NCBI GenBank assembly: GCA_945871445.1
Contig: CAMBWI010000002.1
Coordinates: forward strand, 1 to 64,000
Origin: Singulisphaera sp. GP187
Lineage (GTDB): Bacteria; Planctomycetota; Phycisphaerae; Phycisphaerales; SM1A02
Reading direction: 5' to 3'
DNA: 64,000 bases
Below, one piece after another: positions 43,000-52,197 of this stretch (its first letter is position 1; the number at the start of each line of letters is the position of its first letter). The position numbers and the translations under genes were made by a program. The notes beneath the pieces are model-generated. The model was not told where the DNA came from, did no database searches, and saw only the letters and a list, made by a program, of their open reading frames with translations.

Positions 43000-45224
43000 T
43001 GGTGCTCTCTTGCAGTTTTTGGTGATGTCGCACCCACCGATGAGTATTTCGCGAGCCATGTTTCGCCCAACAACAACAGAAGGAGTGCACTAAAAAACCA
43101 AACAGCAAACGATCTTCCCTGAAATGCACGCGCAATTGAAGTGGTCTGAGTTGTGTTGTTTGTTTGTGTTGTTGTGCTTGATGTAGAAGCAATATCGTTT
43201 GTTATGTCTTTGTTGTTTTGAATGATTGTAGAATTCTTGAATACGCCCATGATCTCTTCTGGAGATGTTGGTTGTGTGGATGCTGCGGTTGGATCAATGT
43301 TGGCAACCACCCAACCAACAGTTCGTCCCGATCTATCGATAGCGGAATAAACTCCGGGGAGCGAAACCGGTTGTGAAAGTGTTCCGTTTGGGTCAACGGA
43401 AATCACGCGTTCGTCATCTGCAACAACCCCCTCGCGCCCAAGTGTGAGTTTCAATCCGATCGCTCCAGAAATTATGTTTGGAAGACGATCACACCCAACA
43501 ATCATTTGCCTTCCCCGTTCTACTTGTGCGACTGATTGTCGAACCAATTCTTGAAACAGTGGAACCATAAGTGGTTTTGTTGGAAGGTTCGTCCAATCAA
43601 GTTCGGGTGGTGCGGAAAAGAAAAGGATAGATCCACGCGAACCATCGCTTGTTCCGCGAGTAAGAAAGGGGATTTTGTTTCCCATTTCAAGAATAACTTC
43701 ACCGCGATTCACCGGCACAGAGATGTCGAACCATTGGCTCACACTGATGGGCTGGATAAGTTCTTGTAGCTCTGAAGAAAGTTGAAAAAGAAGTTGGTGG
43801 GGCGTGGTTGATTTCTGAATGGAAATTGGTGGGTCGCTCTTTGTCGCTTTTTGTGAAATACTCCAACCCAAATCAAACGCCCTCAAAAACACATCTTGCC
43901 AAGCGGAGTTTGTTGTTTGTGGTGGTGGAACAACAATAACCACCAATCCGGATTTGACCGCTTGTGACAAAACTGCCCATCCAGCCATATCAATTGCGTC
44001 TGGTCGGAGAACAATTACACAGTCAAGTCCACGGCAACGCTGTGTGTTTAGCGCTGTTGGTTCAATCATTTCTGTTTCGATTCCAACATCATCTGTTGGT
44101 CGTAGCGCTCGCTCAACCCACGCGCCGCCCCTGGTGTTGGATTCGAACGACTGGTTGTTTGTGTTTATTGAAACACGGTCAACAATTCCAACCCGAACCG
44201 TGTCTCTTGTGGAGAGAATGGCGAAGCGTGAATTATCTGCTGGTTGAGCGTCGGTTTGAAAAAGATTTGCGCGAAGCGCGGTTTCGCTTCGCTGACTATT
44301 TGAGATGGTGATTGTTCCGTTTACGACCGCTTCTGTTTGACCGTCTTTCCACGTTGATGAAATTGAAAGGCGGTTGTTGTCGTCTGAAACAATGTTGATT
44401 TGCGACTTGTCTGATCCAAGGCGACCACCTTCACGTCGAAGTTTTATTTGGAGGGGAACGCCACCCTTTATAGAAAGGGGGCTTTTCGCTTGTGGTTCGA
44501 ATGAGATTATTTGTGTGTTGTTGACATCGGTTTGATTTGGGGGGGTTAAAAGTAACCTGGTTTGACTTGGGGTTTGGGTGGTCGTTTCTTGTGGGTTGGT
44601 GGATTTGGGTGTGGAACTTATGTCTGCGATGCTTCCGCGACGAAATTCACTAATGATGCCTATAAGTGGGGTTGTATTTGTGGCTATATCGATTGTTGCG
44701 GCGATGTTTGATGGTGTGTCTGAAACTTTTGTCGCAACAAGGGTTGCTCTTGCTGCCGAGATGTCTGTGGTTGGTGGCCAAACAAGCGATCGTGGGCCAG
44801 CGGTTAAAAGAAGGCCGACTCGATCGCCTGGTTTCAAATCGTCTATCGACGCAATGGCTTTTGTTTGTGATGTTGTGAAAGATTCTTTTCCTTCATGGGT
44901 TGTTTGTTGAGAAACTCCATCATCAATAACCAATATAAGTTCTTGTGGCATGCTTGAATTTGTGGGGGTTTTTTCTTTGTCGGCTTGAAGAAGTGGGCCA
45001 GCAACAGCCATTCCAGCCAGAACAACAATCATGCATCGCAAAACCAACAAAGCCAACCTTTCTAATCGCCGACGTCGGGTTGTTTGTTGAACGGCTTGCA
45101 ACAACAAATCCATTGCCGCCCATTCGATCTTCTTTTTCCGCCTTCGAAAGAAAAAATGGAGTGTGATTGGGATAATTGTTGCGATCACTCCAATTATTGC
45201 GAGTGTTGGTGTTGCAAAAATCAC
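42996..45224 (-). CDS. BatA-type membrane protein with VWA-like domain
   Basis: 742 residues from a GTG overlapping the preceding stop (GTGA). The N-terminus is the BatA/TIGR02226-type pair of helices with the Arg/Lys loop: IIPITLHFFFRRRKKKIEWAAMDLLLQAV and RLALLVLRCMIVVLAGMAVAGPLL. The VWA-like domain (~95-230) starts LILVIDDGVSQQTTHEGK, where the DxSxS motif is lost. Residues ~300-680 are extracytoplasmic and Thr/Ser/Asn-rich, ending in a single helix, FAVWFFSALLLLLLGETWLA. Known: BatA-like proteins with MoxR and DUF58 are associated with aerotolerance or envelope integrity. The MIDAS loss suggests a structural role. Confidence 0.85.
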   Translation of the reverse strand: MIFATPTLAIIGVIATIIPITLHFFFRRRKKKIEWAAMDLLLQAVQQTTRRRRLERLALLVLRCMIVVLAGMAVAGPLLQADKEKTPTNSSMPQELILVIDDGVSQQTTHEGKESFTTSQTKAIASIDDLKPGDRVGLLLTAGPRSLVWPPTTDISAARATLVATKVSDTPSNIAATIDIATNTTPLIGIISEFRRGSIADISSTPKSTNPQETTTQTPSQTRLLLTPPNQTDVNNTQIISFEPQAKSPLSIKGGVPLQIKLRREGGRLGSDKSQINIVSDDNNRLSISSTWKDGQTEAVVNGTITISNSQRSETALRANLFQTDAQPADNSRFAILSTRDTVRVGIVDRVSINTNNQSFESNTRGGAWVERALRPTDDVGIETEMIEPTALNTQRCRGLDCVIVLRPDAIDMAGWAVLSQAVKSGLVVIVVPPPQTTNSAWQDVFLRAFDLGWSISQKATKSDPPISIQKSTTPHQLLFQLSSELQELIQPISVSQWFDISVPVNRGEVILEMGNKIPFLTRGTSDGSRGSILFFSAPPELDWTNLPTKPLMVPLFQELVRQSVAQVERGRQMIVGCDRLPNIISGAIGLKLTLGREGVVADDERVISVDPNGTLSQPVSLPGVYSAIDRSGRTVGWVVANIDPTAASTQPTSPEEIMGVFKNSTIIQNNKDITNDIASTSSTTTQTNNTTQTTSIARAFQGRSFAVWFFSALLLLLLGETWLAKYSSVGATSPKTAREHQ

Positions 45225-46201
45225 TTGGACAACCTCCGCCGCGCAAACGCTTGGCGTTTGGCGAGAAGCGCAGAAAGAATCGGACCAACAGATTCGTGGG
45301 TGTTAAAAACCGTGCAATCAAATCCAAAGCTTCGGCTAATCCGATTGAGTTCTTGAAGGTGTTTTTGGAGTGCGTTGAGATATGCAACACGCACAACACG
45401 TGAATCAACTTCGATGATTGGTTCGCCCTCAAGTCCTTCAAATGGGGCGTAAACATCAAAATTGAATTTGATTTCTGAGTTGTCGAGAATTGTAAAAAGG
45501 ACAACATCATTTCCACGGTGGCGTAAACGTGCAAGAGCGGCACGGATTTGGTTAAGTGGAGATAAAAAATCAGAGATGATTACAAATAGTGTGTTTCCTT
45601 GATTTTGACTTATTGCTTGTTCGGAGACTTTGGTCCAGTTCACTTTTGTTGCAACTAGTTCTGTTGCAAGACAACGAATAACTGCTCGCCAATGATCGGA
45701 TGTGCTTGAGCGCCGTACGCCGCCGCGAATTCCATCTGAAAAAATCCCGAGGCTTACTCTATCCTTTTGACTGAGCGCGAGAAATGAAATAGCTGCAGCA
45801 ACTGCGGTTGCGTGATCATATTTTGTCCAACGATTGCTCCCCGCTTGTACTTTTGTTCCACCCCAACCAGACTTTGTTTCGAGTGTTCCAAATTTCATAG
45901 AAGCAGAACCATCAACCAAAATAGTTATGTTTAAGTTTGTTTCTTGTTGGTATTGCTTTATATAAAGCTTGTCGTTCCGCGCAAAAACTTTCCAATCAAG
46001 ATGCCGAACGCTATCTCCGCTTGTGTATTGGCGATGTGATGCGAACTCGACTGCTGCGCCTTGTCTGGGTGAAACATGAATGCCGTTCATCGCGCCTTCT
46101 GCGATCATTTTCGCGCGAAGCTCGAATGATGCGAGTTGTAAGAGTGTTTCGGGGGCAAGGTATTGCTCTGCCCGCAAGAGAGTCGTTGATCCCTCTGCCA
46201 T
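45221..46201 (-). CDS. DUF58 domain protein
   Basis: 326 residues. It has the DUF58 core: GMNGIHVSPRQGAAVEFASHRQYTSGDSVRHLDWKVFARNDKLYIKQYQQETN, then a VWA-like fold with ILVDGSASMKFG and LFVIISDFLSPL. The MoxR gene ends four bases upstream, and the BatA-like gene begins in the GTGA overlap. Known: DUF58 is the standard partner of MoxR AAA+ ATPases. Cytoplasmic, no membrane helix seen. Confidence 0.92.
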   Translation of the reverse strand: MAEGSTTLLRAEQYLAPETLLQLASFELRAKMIAEGAMNGIHVSPRQGAAVEFASHRQYTSGDSVRHLDWKVFARNDKLYIKQYQQETNLNITILVDGSASMKFGTLETKSGWGGTKVQAGSNRWTKYDHATAVAAAISFLALSQKDRVSLGIFSDGIRGGVRRSSTSDHWRAVIRCLATELVATKVNWTKVSEQAISQNQGNTLFVIISDFLSPLNQIRAALARLRHRGNDVVLFTILDNSEIKFNFDVYAPFEGLEGEPIIEVDSRVVRVAYLNALQKHLQELNRISRSFGFDCTVFNTHESVGPILSALLAKRQAFARRRLSK

Positions 46202-46204
46202 CTT

Positions 46205-47230
46205 TTACGCTGCACTATCGATTGGGGTGTTTTTGACGAGATCACCAACAAGTCGATCTGTATCGATTCCGTCGGCTTGTGCGTTGAAATTTAACATTAT
46301 TCGGTGACGCATGACAGGCAAAACAACTGCGTGGAGGTGGTGGGGCATTACGTGATGATCGCCAGATATCAACGCTTTTGCTTTGGCTGCAAGAATTAAA
46401 AACTGGCTTGCGCGTGGGCCAGCGCCCCAAGAAACATAATCGCGAATGAACTTTGGTGATGTTTCGTCAAGCCGTGTGGACCTCACAAGTCGTAATGCGT
46501 AGCGGACAACGTGGTCAGCAACAGGAATGTCTCGAACAAGTTGTTGAATACGCAAACATTCTGGTGCGCCAATAACTGGTTCTGGTTCTGATTGTGAGCC
46601 GCCAGTTGTTCTTTTTACAATGTCAAACTCTTGGTTTTCGGTTGGATAACCAATTCGAACGAGAAACATAAAGCGATCAAGTTGTGCTTCGGGGAGTGGG
46701 TATGTTCCCTCTTGCTCGATTGGGTTTTGTGTTGCTAAAACAAAAAATGGTTTTGGAAGTGCGTGTGTGTATCCACCAACCGTAACCTGACCTTCTTGCA
46801 TTGCCTCTAGAAGAGCGGCTTGTGTTTTGGGTGGTGTTCTGTTTATTTCATCTGCAAGAATTACATTTGCGAAAACCGGTCCCTTGACGAAATGCAAACT
46901 TCGGCTTCCTGTTTGTTTGTCTTCTTGAATCACTTCGCTTCCTGTCACATCGCTTGGCATTAGGTCGGGGGTGAATTGGATTCGAGAAAAACCAAGTGAA
47001 AGAGTTTTGGCCACGGTTGAAATAATGAGTGTCTTCGCCAAACCAGGAACGCCTTCAACAAGTGTGTGGCCACCACAAAACATCGAAAGTAGAATTTGAT
47101 CAAGAATCGCGTCTTGACCAACAATAACTCGGCTGATTTGTTGTCGAATTGCTTGTGCGGTTTCGTGAACTGCGGCAGCAGCTTTTATTGGATCGACATT
47201 GTGAAGGTCGGTATGAATTTCAGAAGACAT
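46205..47230 (-). CDS. MoxR-family AAA+ ATPase
   Basis: 341 residues. Walker A HTLVEGVPGLAKT (~60), Walker B VILADEINRTPPKTQAALLEAMQEGQVT, sensor 1 VLATQNPIEQEGTYPLPEAQLDRFMF, and lid domain RDYVSWGAGPRASQFLILAAKAKAL. It acts as a chaperone-like ATPase that remodels or inserts metal into VWA-containing partners. First gene of the eight-gene minus-strand operon. The start lies 35 bp from the divergent mutM start, so the promoter must be in that short gap or within mutM. Confidence 0.95.
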   Translation of the reverse strand: MSSEIHTDLHNVDPIKAAAAVHETAQAIRQQISRVIVGQDAILDQILLSMFCGGHTLVEGVPGLAKTLIISTVAKTLSLGFSRIQFTPDLMPSDVTGSEVIQEDKQTGSRSLHFVKGPVFANVILADEINRTPPKTQAALLEAMQEGQVTVGGYTHALPKPFFVLATQNPIEQEGTYPLPEAQLDRFMFLVRIGYPTENQEFDIVKRTTGGSQSEPEPVIGAPECLRIQQLVRDIPVADHVVRYALRLVRSTRLDETSPKFIRDYVSWGAGPRASQFLILAAKAKALISGDHHVMPHHLHAVVLPVMRHRIMLNFNAQADGIDTDRLVGDLVKNTPIDSAA

Positions 47231-47265
47231 AGAATTTTACCTCGCACAGAGTATAGGGTTGTCAT

Positions 47266-48126
47266 ATGCCGGAATTACCTGAAGTTGAATGCATTCGTTT
47301 ATGTTTACAAAGATCGTGTGTTGGTTCGACCATCACGCTTCACAAACTTACTCGTGAAGATATTGTTGGGTCGCTTTGTTTTCCTCGCGGCCGGCGGGGG
47401 GGGTGTCAAACCAAGACATCAAAATCGCGACTACTTGACGGAACCAAACTTGTAGGATTTGAACGAAAAGGAAAGCAGCTTGCTTTTGTGTGTAGTGGTG
47501 GGCGTTCTTTAATTTTTCGTTTAGGAATGTCTGGGCAAATTTTGCTTGTTGATGTAATCGATCCTGATTTAAAACACGTTCACGTTGCGTGGTTGTTGAG
47601 ATCAAAAGGAAAATCAAAATATCTACTCTTTCGAGATCCCAGAAGGTTTGGATCAATCTTGCCGTGTAAAGATCAACGTGTGTTAAGTGAACACTGGAAT
47701 CGATTGGGACCTGATGCGCTTTCTATTTCGTGTAATGATATTCTTTGTATGACGAAGGGGAAAAGCGTTGGAATGAAGGCTCTTTTGCTAAACCAAAACA
47801 GAATGAGTGGTCTTGGAAATATCTATGTAGATGAAGCGCTTTTTCAAGCTAAAATTCATCCTCAAAAAAAATCAATGTCTTTAAATAACAAGCAAGCTCA
47901 ATTATTAGCTTTCTCTATTCGTAAAATACTTTCGCGATCGATTCAATCTGGAGGGACAACCTTGCGGGATTATTGTGTTCCAAACGGATCGCCTGGAACA
48001 TTTCAGCAAATGCATAAGGTTTATGGCCGACAAGGACTTTTATGCACATCATGTCAATCGATAATCTTGAGCGATTTGATCGCTGGTCGAACAACAGCAT
48101 TCTGTCCAACCTGCCAAGAAAAGTGA
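47266..48126 (+). CDS. mutM: Formamidopyrimidine-DNA glycosylase
   Basis: 286 residues. Excises 8-oxoguanine and other oxidised purines and cleaves the abasic site. The N-terminal catalytic MPELPEVE (Pro1/Glu2 after Met removal) is present, and Lys near GFERKGKQLAF fits the beta-F-alpha loop. The helix-two-turn-helix region has GLGNIYVDEALFQAKIHP and a C-terminal zinc finger, LLCTSCQ..AFCPTCQ. Divergent from moxR; ends in a stem-loop that includes its stop codon. The codon composition is A/T richer than neighbouring genes. Confidence 0.94.
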   Translation: MPELPEVECIRLCLQRSCVGSTITLHKLTREDIVGSLCFPRGRRGGCQTKTSKSRLLDGTKLVGFERKGKQLAFVCSGGRSLIFRLGMSGQILLVDVIDPDLKHVHVAWLLRSKGKSKYLLFRDPRRFGSILPCKDQRVLSEHWNRLGPDALSISCNDILCMTKGKSVGMKALLLNQNRMSGLGNIYVDEALFQAKIHPQKKSMSLNNKQAQLLAFSIRKILSRSIQSGGTTLRDYCVPNGSPGTFQQMHKVYGRQGLLCTSCQSIILSDLIAGRTTAFCPTCQEK

Positions 48127-48139
48127 TCGCTTTTCTTGG
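48114..48139 (+). terminator. Stem-loop terminator overlapping the mutM stop
   Basis: CCAAGAAAAG (48114-48123) and CTTTTCTTGG (48130-48139) form a perfect 10-bp stem with a 6-nt loop that holds the TGA stop of mutM. The right arm is T-rich. It may act for both strands, since dnaA converges from the right. Confidence 0.6.
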
Positions 48140-48420
48140 GTGTGTGACAAATAACTTCTGTTCTCTTTCTATATAAATCTATTACTCCTCCTCGTATAGG
48201 TGTTTGTCGATTGTGGATAACAAACTCATACAAAACACAAACACATATAAGACAAGCACTTACACATTGTTTGGTTATAAAACAAACTGTCTATAAAGCA
48301 AACAAAGTTGTCTGTTGTCGTTCGATAAAGAAGGTATTTGGGTCAAGAGATCAAATTAAGCGCAAATTACTTAATCCCAACACTTAACAAACAGAAGGTT
48401 GTTCACAACAAACAAACAAA
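48127..48420. other. AT-rich dnaA 3' spacer with DnaA box (candidate oriC)
   Basis: About 290 bp without a gene between mutM and the dnaA stop. It holds one exact DnaA box, TGTGGATAA at 48212-48220 (reverse complement TTATCCACA), a two-mismatch box TTGTTCACA at 48399-48407, and A/T-rich stretches between them (about 48225-48330). A second, tight box cluster is not seen. An oriC here is possible, but dnaN, gyrB or rnpA are absent and the box count is low. Confidence 0.4.
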
Positions 48421-49842
48421 TCAATCGACAGGGTTTTCTCGCACAAACGATCCTTCAATTCTGTCGACAGCTCTGGAAACATCAGGGTCTTCGTCTCGCC
48501 GATTTCCTATCGTTCGCACTGCGTGCAAAACCGTAGTGTGATCTCTTCCGCCAAAATATCCACCAATTTCTTCAAGGCTATATCGCGTGTGCTTACGGGC
48601 AAGCCACATACAAACTTGACGAGGAAGAGCAACAGACTTGTGTCTACGTTTTGACATGAGATCAGAAAGTTTTATGTCGTAATAAACAATAACAGCATCA
48701 ATAATCATTTGTATTGTTGGTAGGTTTGATCGACTTGAAGAAGCCCTGTCACCAGCAAGCGCAGCCTTGGCTACATCAAGATTGATTGCAACATTACTTG
48801 CCATCGCATATCCACGAACTTTCGTCAACGCACCCTCAAGCTCCCGAATGTTCGAATCGATTCGTGCAGCAATATATGCACAAACATCATCCGGAACAAC
48901 AATGTTAATGAGTGTTGATTTCGATTTCAAAATCGCTACTCGCGTTTCGTAGCACGGGCGATCAACTCTTGCAACAAGACCACAATTAAATCGACTCACC
49001 AAGCGTTCCTCAAGATCTGGAATGTCGTTTGGAGAAGCGTCTGAAGACAAAATAATTTGCTTTCCAGATTGATAAAGCGTGTTGAATGTATGGAAAAACT
49101 CTTCTTGACTTTGTTCACGCTTCGATAAGAAGTGGATGTCATCAATAACCAAAATATCCAAACTACGAAATCGGTGTCGAAAGTCTTGCATGCGACCAGA
49201 CTTCACACAACCCATAAACATTTCAGAAAAACTTTGACAAGAGAGATATCCAATTCTTGTTGACGGTTTGTGTTTCAAAACCATTTGGCAAACAGCCTGT
49301 AGTACGTGGGTTTTCCCCAAACCAACACCACCATGCACAAAGAGGGGGTTATATGCACCACCAAGATTCGCACTGACAGCGATAGCCGCTGCGTGCGCAA
49401 GCCTGTTTCCAGGGCCAACCACAAAGGTTTCAAACGTGTAATCCGGCGAAAGAGTTAGTTGCTCTTCAAATTCCGTTGTTTCAGAAGTGGGGGAGGAATT
49501 GATTTTTCGCTTTGATTCATCAATGTTTTCATCACCAACAAACCGAACCGCGAGCAACCGCCCAGTGATTGCTTGTGCAGCCTCAGTAAACTGAGTCAAA
49601 CATGTTCGTTGCAGGTATTGACGCCGAACAGGTTCTCGAACCAACAAGCTCAATGTTCCAGAATCAACACCAACCGGCTCAATTTCATCAAACCAATGGC
49701 GACAAATTTCCGGATGGTTCTTCCGTAAATACGCATCAATCTGCACCTTCGTTTCACCAGATGTTTGTATTAATTTTTTCATGAACCGATTCACCACAGT
49801 GGGCGAATGTGCCAAGTTAGAAGACGGTTGTTGAACAGTCAA
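48421..49842 (-). CDS. dnaA: Chromosomal replication initiator DnaA
   Basis: 473 residues from a TTG overlapping the upstream stop (TTGA at 49839-49842); an in-frame ATG at 49782 (MKKLIQTSGETK) would give 453 and is a serious alternative. Domain I (~25-95) has HWFDEIEPVGVDSGTLSLLVREPVRRQYL. Domain III shows the Walker A HGGVGLGKTHVLQAV, Walker B DILVIDDIHFLSKREQSQEEFFHTFN and the arginine-finger region IPDLEERLVSRFNCGL. Domain IV carries ARKHTRYSLEEIGGYFGGRDHTTVLHAVRTI, which binds the TTATNCACA box. Not followed by dnaN. Confidence 0.94.
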   Translation of the reverse strand: MTVQQPSSNLAHSPTVVNRFMKKLIQTSGETKVQIDAYLRKNHPEICRHWFDEIEPVGVDSGTLSLLVREPVRRQYLQRTCLTQFTEAAQAITGRLLAVRFVGDENIDESKRKINSSPTSETTEFEEQLTLSPDYTFETFVVGPGNRLAHAAAIAVSANLGGAYNPLFVHGGVGLGKTHVLQAVCQMVLKHKPSTRIGYLSCQSFSEMFMGCVKSGRMQDFRHRFRSLDILVIDDIHFLSKREQSQEEFFHTFNTLYQSGKQIILSSDASPNDIPDLEERLVSRFNCGLVARVDRPCYETRVAILKSKSTLINIVVPDDVCAYIAARIDSNIRELEGALTKVRGYAMASNVAINLDVAKAALAGDRASSSRSNLPTIQMIIDAVIVYYDIKLSDLMSKRRHKSVALPRQVCMWLARKHTRYSLEEIGGYFGGRDHTTVLHAVRTIGNRRDEDPDVSRAVDRIEGSFVRENPVD

Positions 49843-50786
49843 CCAGTTTCTGTGTTTTCTTGAGTAGAAACTTCCGCAGAATGATCGACATCAAACTCAA
49901 GAGATTGTTGTTCCAACCTTTTTCGGTTTGCACGAAAATCCATAAGCAAATGGACAGAATCTGCGCGGTTTCCAGCAACATCATTCAGTCGCTCCCGAGC
50001 GAAGGACAGCATTGTGCGCCGCGAAGCATGCACAACCACCACGTGTTCCGCTTTCCACTGAGCGAGAAGGGGACGCAAGTCCTCAACATGGATATGTTTA
50101 CCAATCTTCGCTTTGTCTTGGTGTTCCGGATCGAAAAAAGTGCACTCGGTTATGACAACTCGCGCATTTACAAAATCGGCGTGATACAAAAATGGTGCCG
50201 GCTCTGTGTCTCCCGTATAAGCGACAAGCGAAACATCAACGACCCGAGAAACTTCTTCTCCCCCCAACCGCAATTCACGGACACGCTCTTGCGATAGATC
50301 AGAAAGCTCATCACGCAACTTCTTGCGCTTTTCAACAACCGAGTACGCAAGACTTGGTATGGTGTGGCTTGAAGCGTGGGCACGCAAAAATGTATTTGGC
50401 TTGATTTCAACCTCATCACCAGGATCTAATCCAATAATTTCAAATGGTGTTTCTTGACGCTCCAAAGCAACCCAAGATCTCATCATGGCCAAAAGCGGCT
50501 CCGTCATTGATTTTGGGCAATAACAACGGCCCATCGGCAGTTTCTGGAAAAATCGCTGGCTGAAGTAATAAGGCAACCCAGCAACATGATCCATATGGGT
50601 GTGAGAAAGGGCCAATATTTTTGAAGAAATCACAGGTCTTGGGCAAAGGCCAATATCAAAAACAATATCATATTCTGGGACAGAAATTGCGGTTTGTTCT
50701 CCAGCAACAGAAATTCCTTGTACCCGAATGGGCGGCAGATACAAAAAACCAATTTGACCCTCTCGTGGGGCTTGTCGTGGAATCAT
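49839..50786 (-). CDS. RNase Z-like metallo-beta-lactamase fold protein
   Basis: 315 residues from the ATG at 50786; the frame reaches 50900. The motif LALSHTHMDHVAGLPYYFSQRFF (HxHxDH) matches the ribonuclease Z group, with VAYTGDT and VITECTFFDPEHQDKAKIGKHIHVEDL further on and VVVHASRRT near the C-terminus. It could mature tRNA 3' ends or hydrolyse small phosphodiesters. Precedes dnaA with a four-base overlap, so the two may be co-transcribed. Confidence 0.8.
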   Translation of the reverse strand: MIPRQAPREGQIGFLYLPPIRVQGISVAGEQTAISVPEYDIVFDIGLCPRPVISSKILALSHTHMDHVAGLPYYFSQRFFQKLPMGRCYCPKSMTEPLLAMMRSWVALERQETPFEIIGLDPGDEVEIKPNTFLRAHASSHTIPSLAYSVVEKRKKLRDELSDLSQERVRELRLGGEEVSRVVDVSLVAYTGDTEPAPFLYHADFVNARVVITECTFFDPEHQDKAKIGKHIHVEDLRPLLAQWKAEHVVVVHASRRTMLSFARERLNDVAGNRADSVHLLMDFRANRKRLEQQSLEFDVDHSAEVSTQENTETG

Positions 50787-50911
50787 GGTTTCAAACCCAA
50801 TTTCATTAAGACCAAACTCGGACGGGGGAAAGGTTCGATAATAGCAAGCAAACCCCAACAAATTTTTAAAAAAGACTTGCAATTTTCTCGCTGAAACCAA
50901 TATTTAAGTCA

Positions 50912-51253
50912 ATGGAAACAAACCCGAATCCTCCCCCGCACTTCCAAGAAAAAGACCGACTTATCAGTACATACTCAAACGATCAAGAAATAAGAGGTCT
51001 TGTTATTGAGTTTATTAACGAAATGCCCAAACGAATCCGCACTGCAAACGAAGCGTTTATGCGTGGAGATCGGTTAAGATTACAATTGTGGGCACACCAA
51101 ATAAAGGGTGGGGCTGGGGGTTATGGGTTTTTAGAAATTTCAAACATAGCCGCAGAGCTTGAAAACACACTCTCATCAAACAAATCGTCCGAAGAAGTTT
51201 TTTTAGCACTTTTAAAAGTCATCGACATCTGTGAACGCGCATCGGTTGATTGA
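50912..51253 (+). CDS. Histidine phosphotransfer (Hpt) domain protein
   Basis: 113 residues, a single Hpt domain. The phospho-accepting His is in LWAHQIKGGAGGYGFLEIS (~residue 61), a good match to AHxLKGxxGxxG. It passes phosphate between a hybrid histidine kinase and a response regulator. The response regulator-GGDEF gene starts ten bases downstream, so that protein is the probable acceptor. No kinase is encoded in the window. Confidence 0.88.
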   Translation: METNPNPPPHFQEKDRLISTYSNDQEIRGLVIEFINEMPKRIRTANEAFMRGDRLRLQLWAHQIKGGAGGYGFLEISNIAAELENTLSSNKSSEEVFLALLKVIDICERASVD

Positions 51254-51262
51254 GTAAAACAA

Positions 51263-52186
51263 ATGTCAGAAAAAAATCTCCCTAAAGTTCTAATTGTTGA
51301 TGATTCAGAATTAATTCATCGACTTTTACAAATGCGATTACAGAACGAAAGAATTCAATTGCTTTCAGCGCGCAGTTCAACAGAAGGATTGTTGATGGCG
51401 CACGAATTAAAACCAGAAGTGATATTACTCGATATCGATTTACCAAAAATGGATGGGTTTGAGTTCATCACAAGGTTAAAATCAGATCCACAAACACAAG
51501 AAATCGCTGTGGTTTTTGTTAGTTCTGCAAACGAAACCGCAAATCGAGTACGCGGACTCGATCTCGGTGCGGTTGATTTTATCGCGAAACCGTTTGACAT
51601 AATCGAACTCAAAGCCAGACTGCGTTCTGCGCTTCGTAACCAACGCTACATTCGGGTGTTGGAACAAAAAGCACAAATTGATGCCCTAAGTGGATTGGGG
51701 AACAAAAGTTATTTTGACAAACGTATCGAGATAGAAGTTGGAGGATCTGATCGACACGCCCAACCACTTTCTCTTGTCTATTGCGACATTGATCATTTTA
51801 AATCAATAAACGATCGTTATGGGCATCTTTTTGGTGATTTGGTTATTGAGGAGTTTTCAAAAATATTAAGTGGTGGTCGGTTAACCGACATTGCCTGTCG
51901 TTGGGGTGGTGAAGAGTTCGCGGTCATTCTTCCTCAAACAACAATGGAAGAAGCTTTTCGTGTGGCGGAAAAATATCGCAAACAACTGAACGACCTCGTT
52001 TGGCCAGAACACCCAGGCCTTGTAATCACCTCTAGTTTTGGTGTGTGTGATATTAATGGTTGTGAATCACCACCAAACTCTAAGAATCTCTTTAAAAGCG
52101 CAGAAAACGCACTTTATAAAGCAAAAGAAAACGGTCGTAATCGCGTGGAGTTTTTTCAAAAAAAAACACAACTGAGCACAAAGTAA
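51263..52186 (+). CDS. Response regulator with GGDEF diguanylate cyclase domain
   Basis: 307 residues. Receiver domain at ~8-125 (VLIVDDSE acidic pair, phospho-acceptor Asp in VILLDIDLPKMDGFEF, Thr/Ser in VVFVSSAN, Lys in FIAKPFD). The GGDEF domain at ~135-300 has YCDIDHFKSINDRYGHLFGD and the active-site GGEEF. RLTD sits at the RxxD inhibitory-site position (RLTDIACRWGGEEF), so product inhibition by c-di-GMP is likely. PleD-like layout with one receiver. It should make c-di-GMP in response to the Hpt-encoded relay. Confidence 0.93.
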   Translation: MSEKNLPKVLIVDDSELIHRLLQMRLQNERIQLLSARSSTEGLLMAHELKPEVILLDIDLPKMDGFEFITRLKSDPQTQEIAVVFVSSANETANRVRGLDLGAVDFIAKPFDIIELKARLRSALRNQRYIRVLEQKAQIDALSGLGNKSYFDKRIEIEVGGSDRHAQPLSLVYCDIDHFKSINDRYGHLFGDLVIEEFSKILSGGRLTDIACRWGGEEFAVILPQTTMEEAFRVAEKYRKQLNDLVWPEHPGLVITSSFGVCDINGCESPPNSKNLFKSAENALYKAKENGRNRVEFFQKKTQLSTK

Positions 52187-52197
52187 TCTTCCACTGA

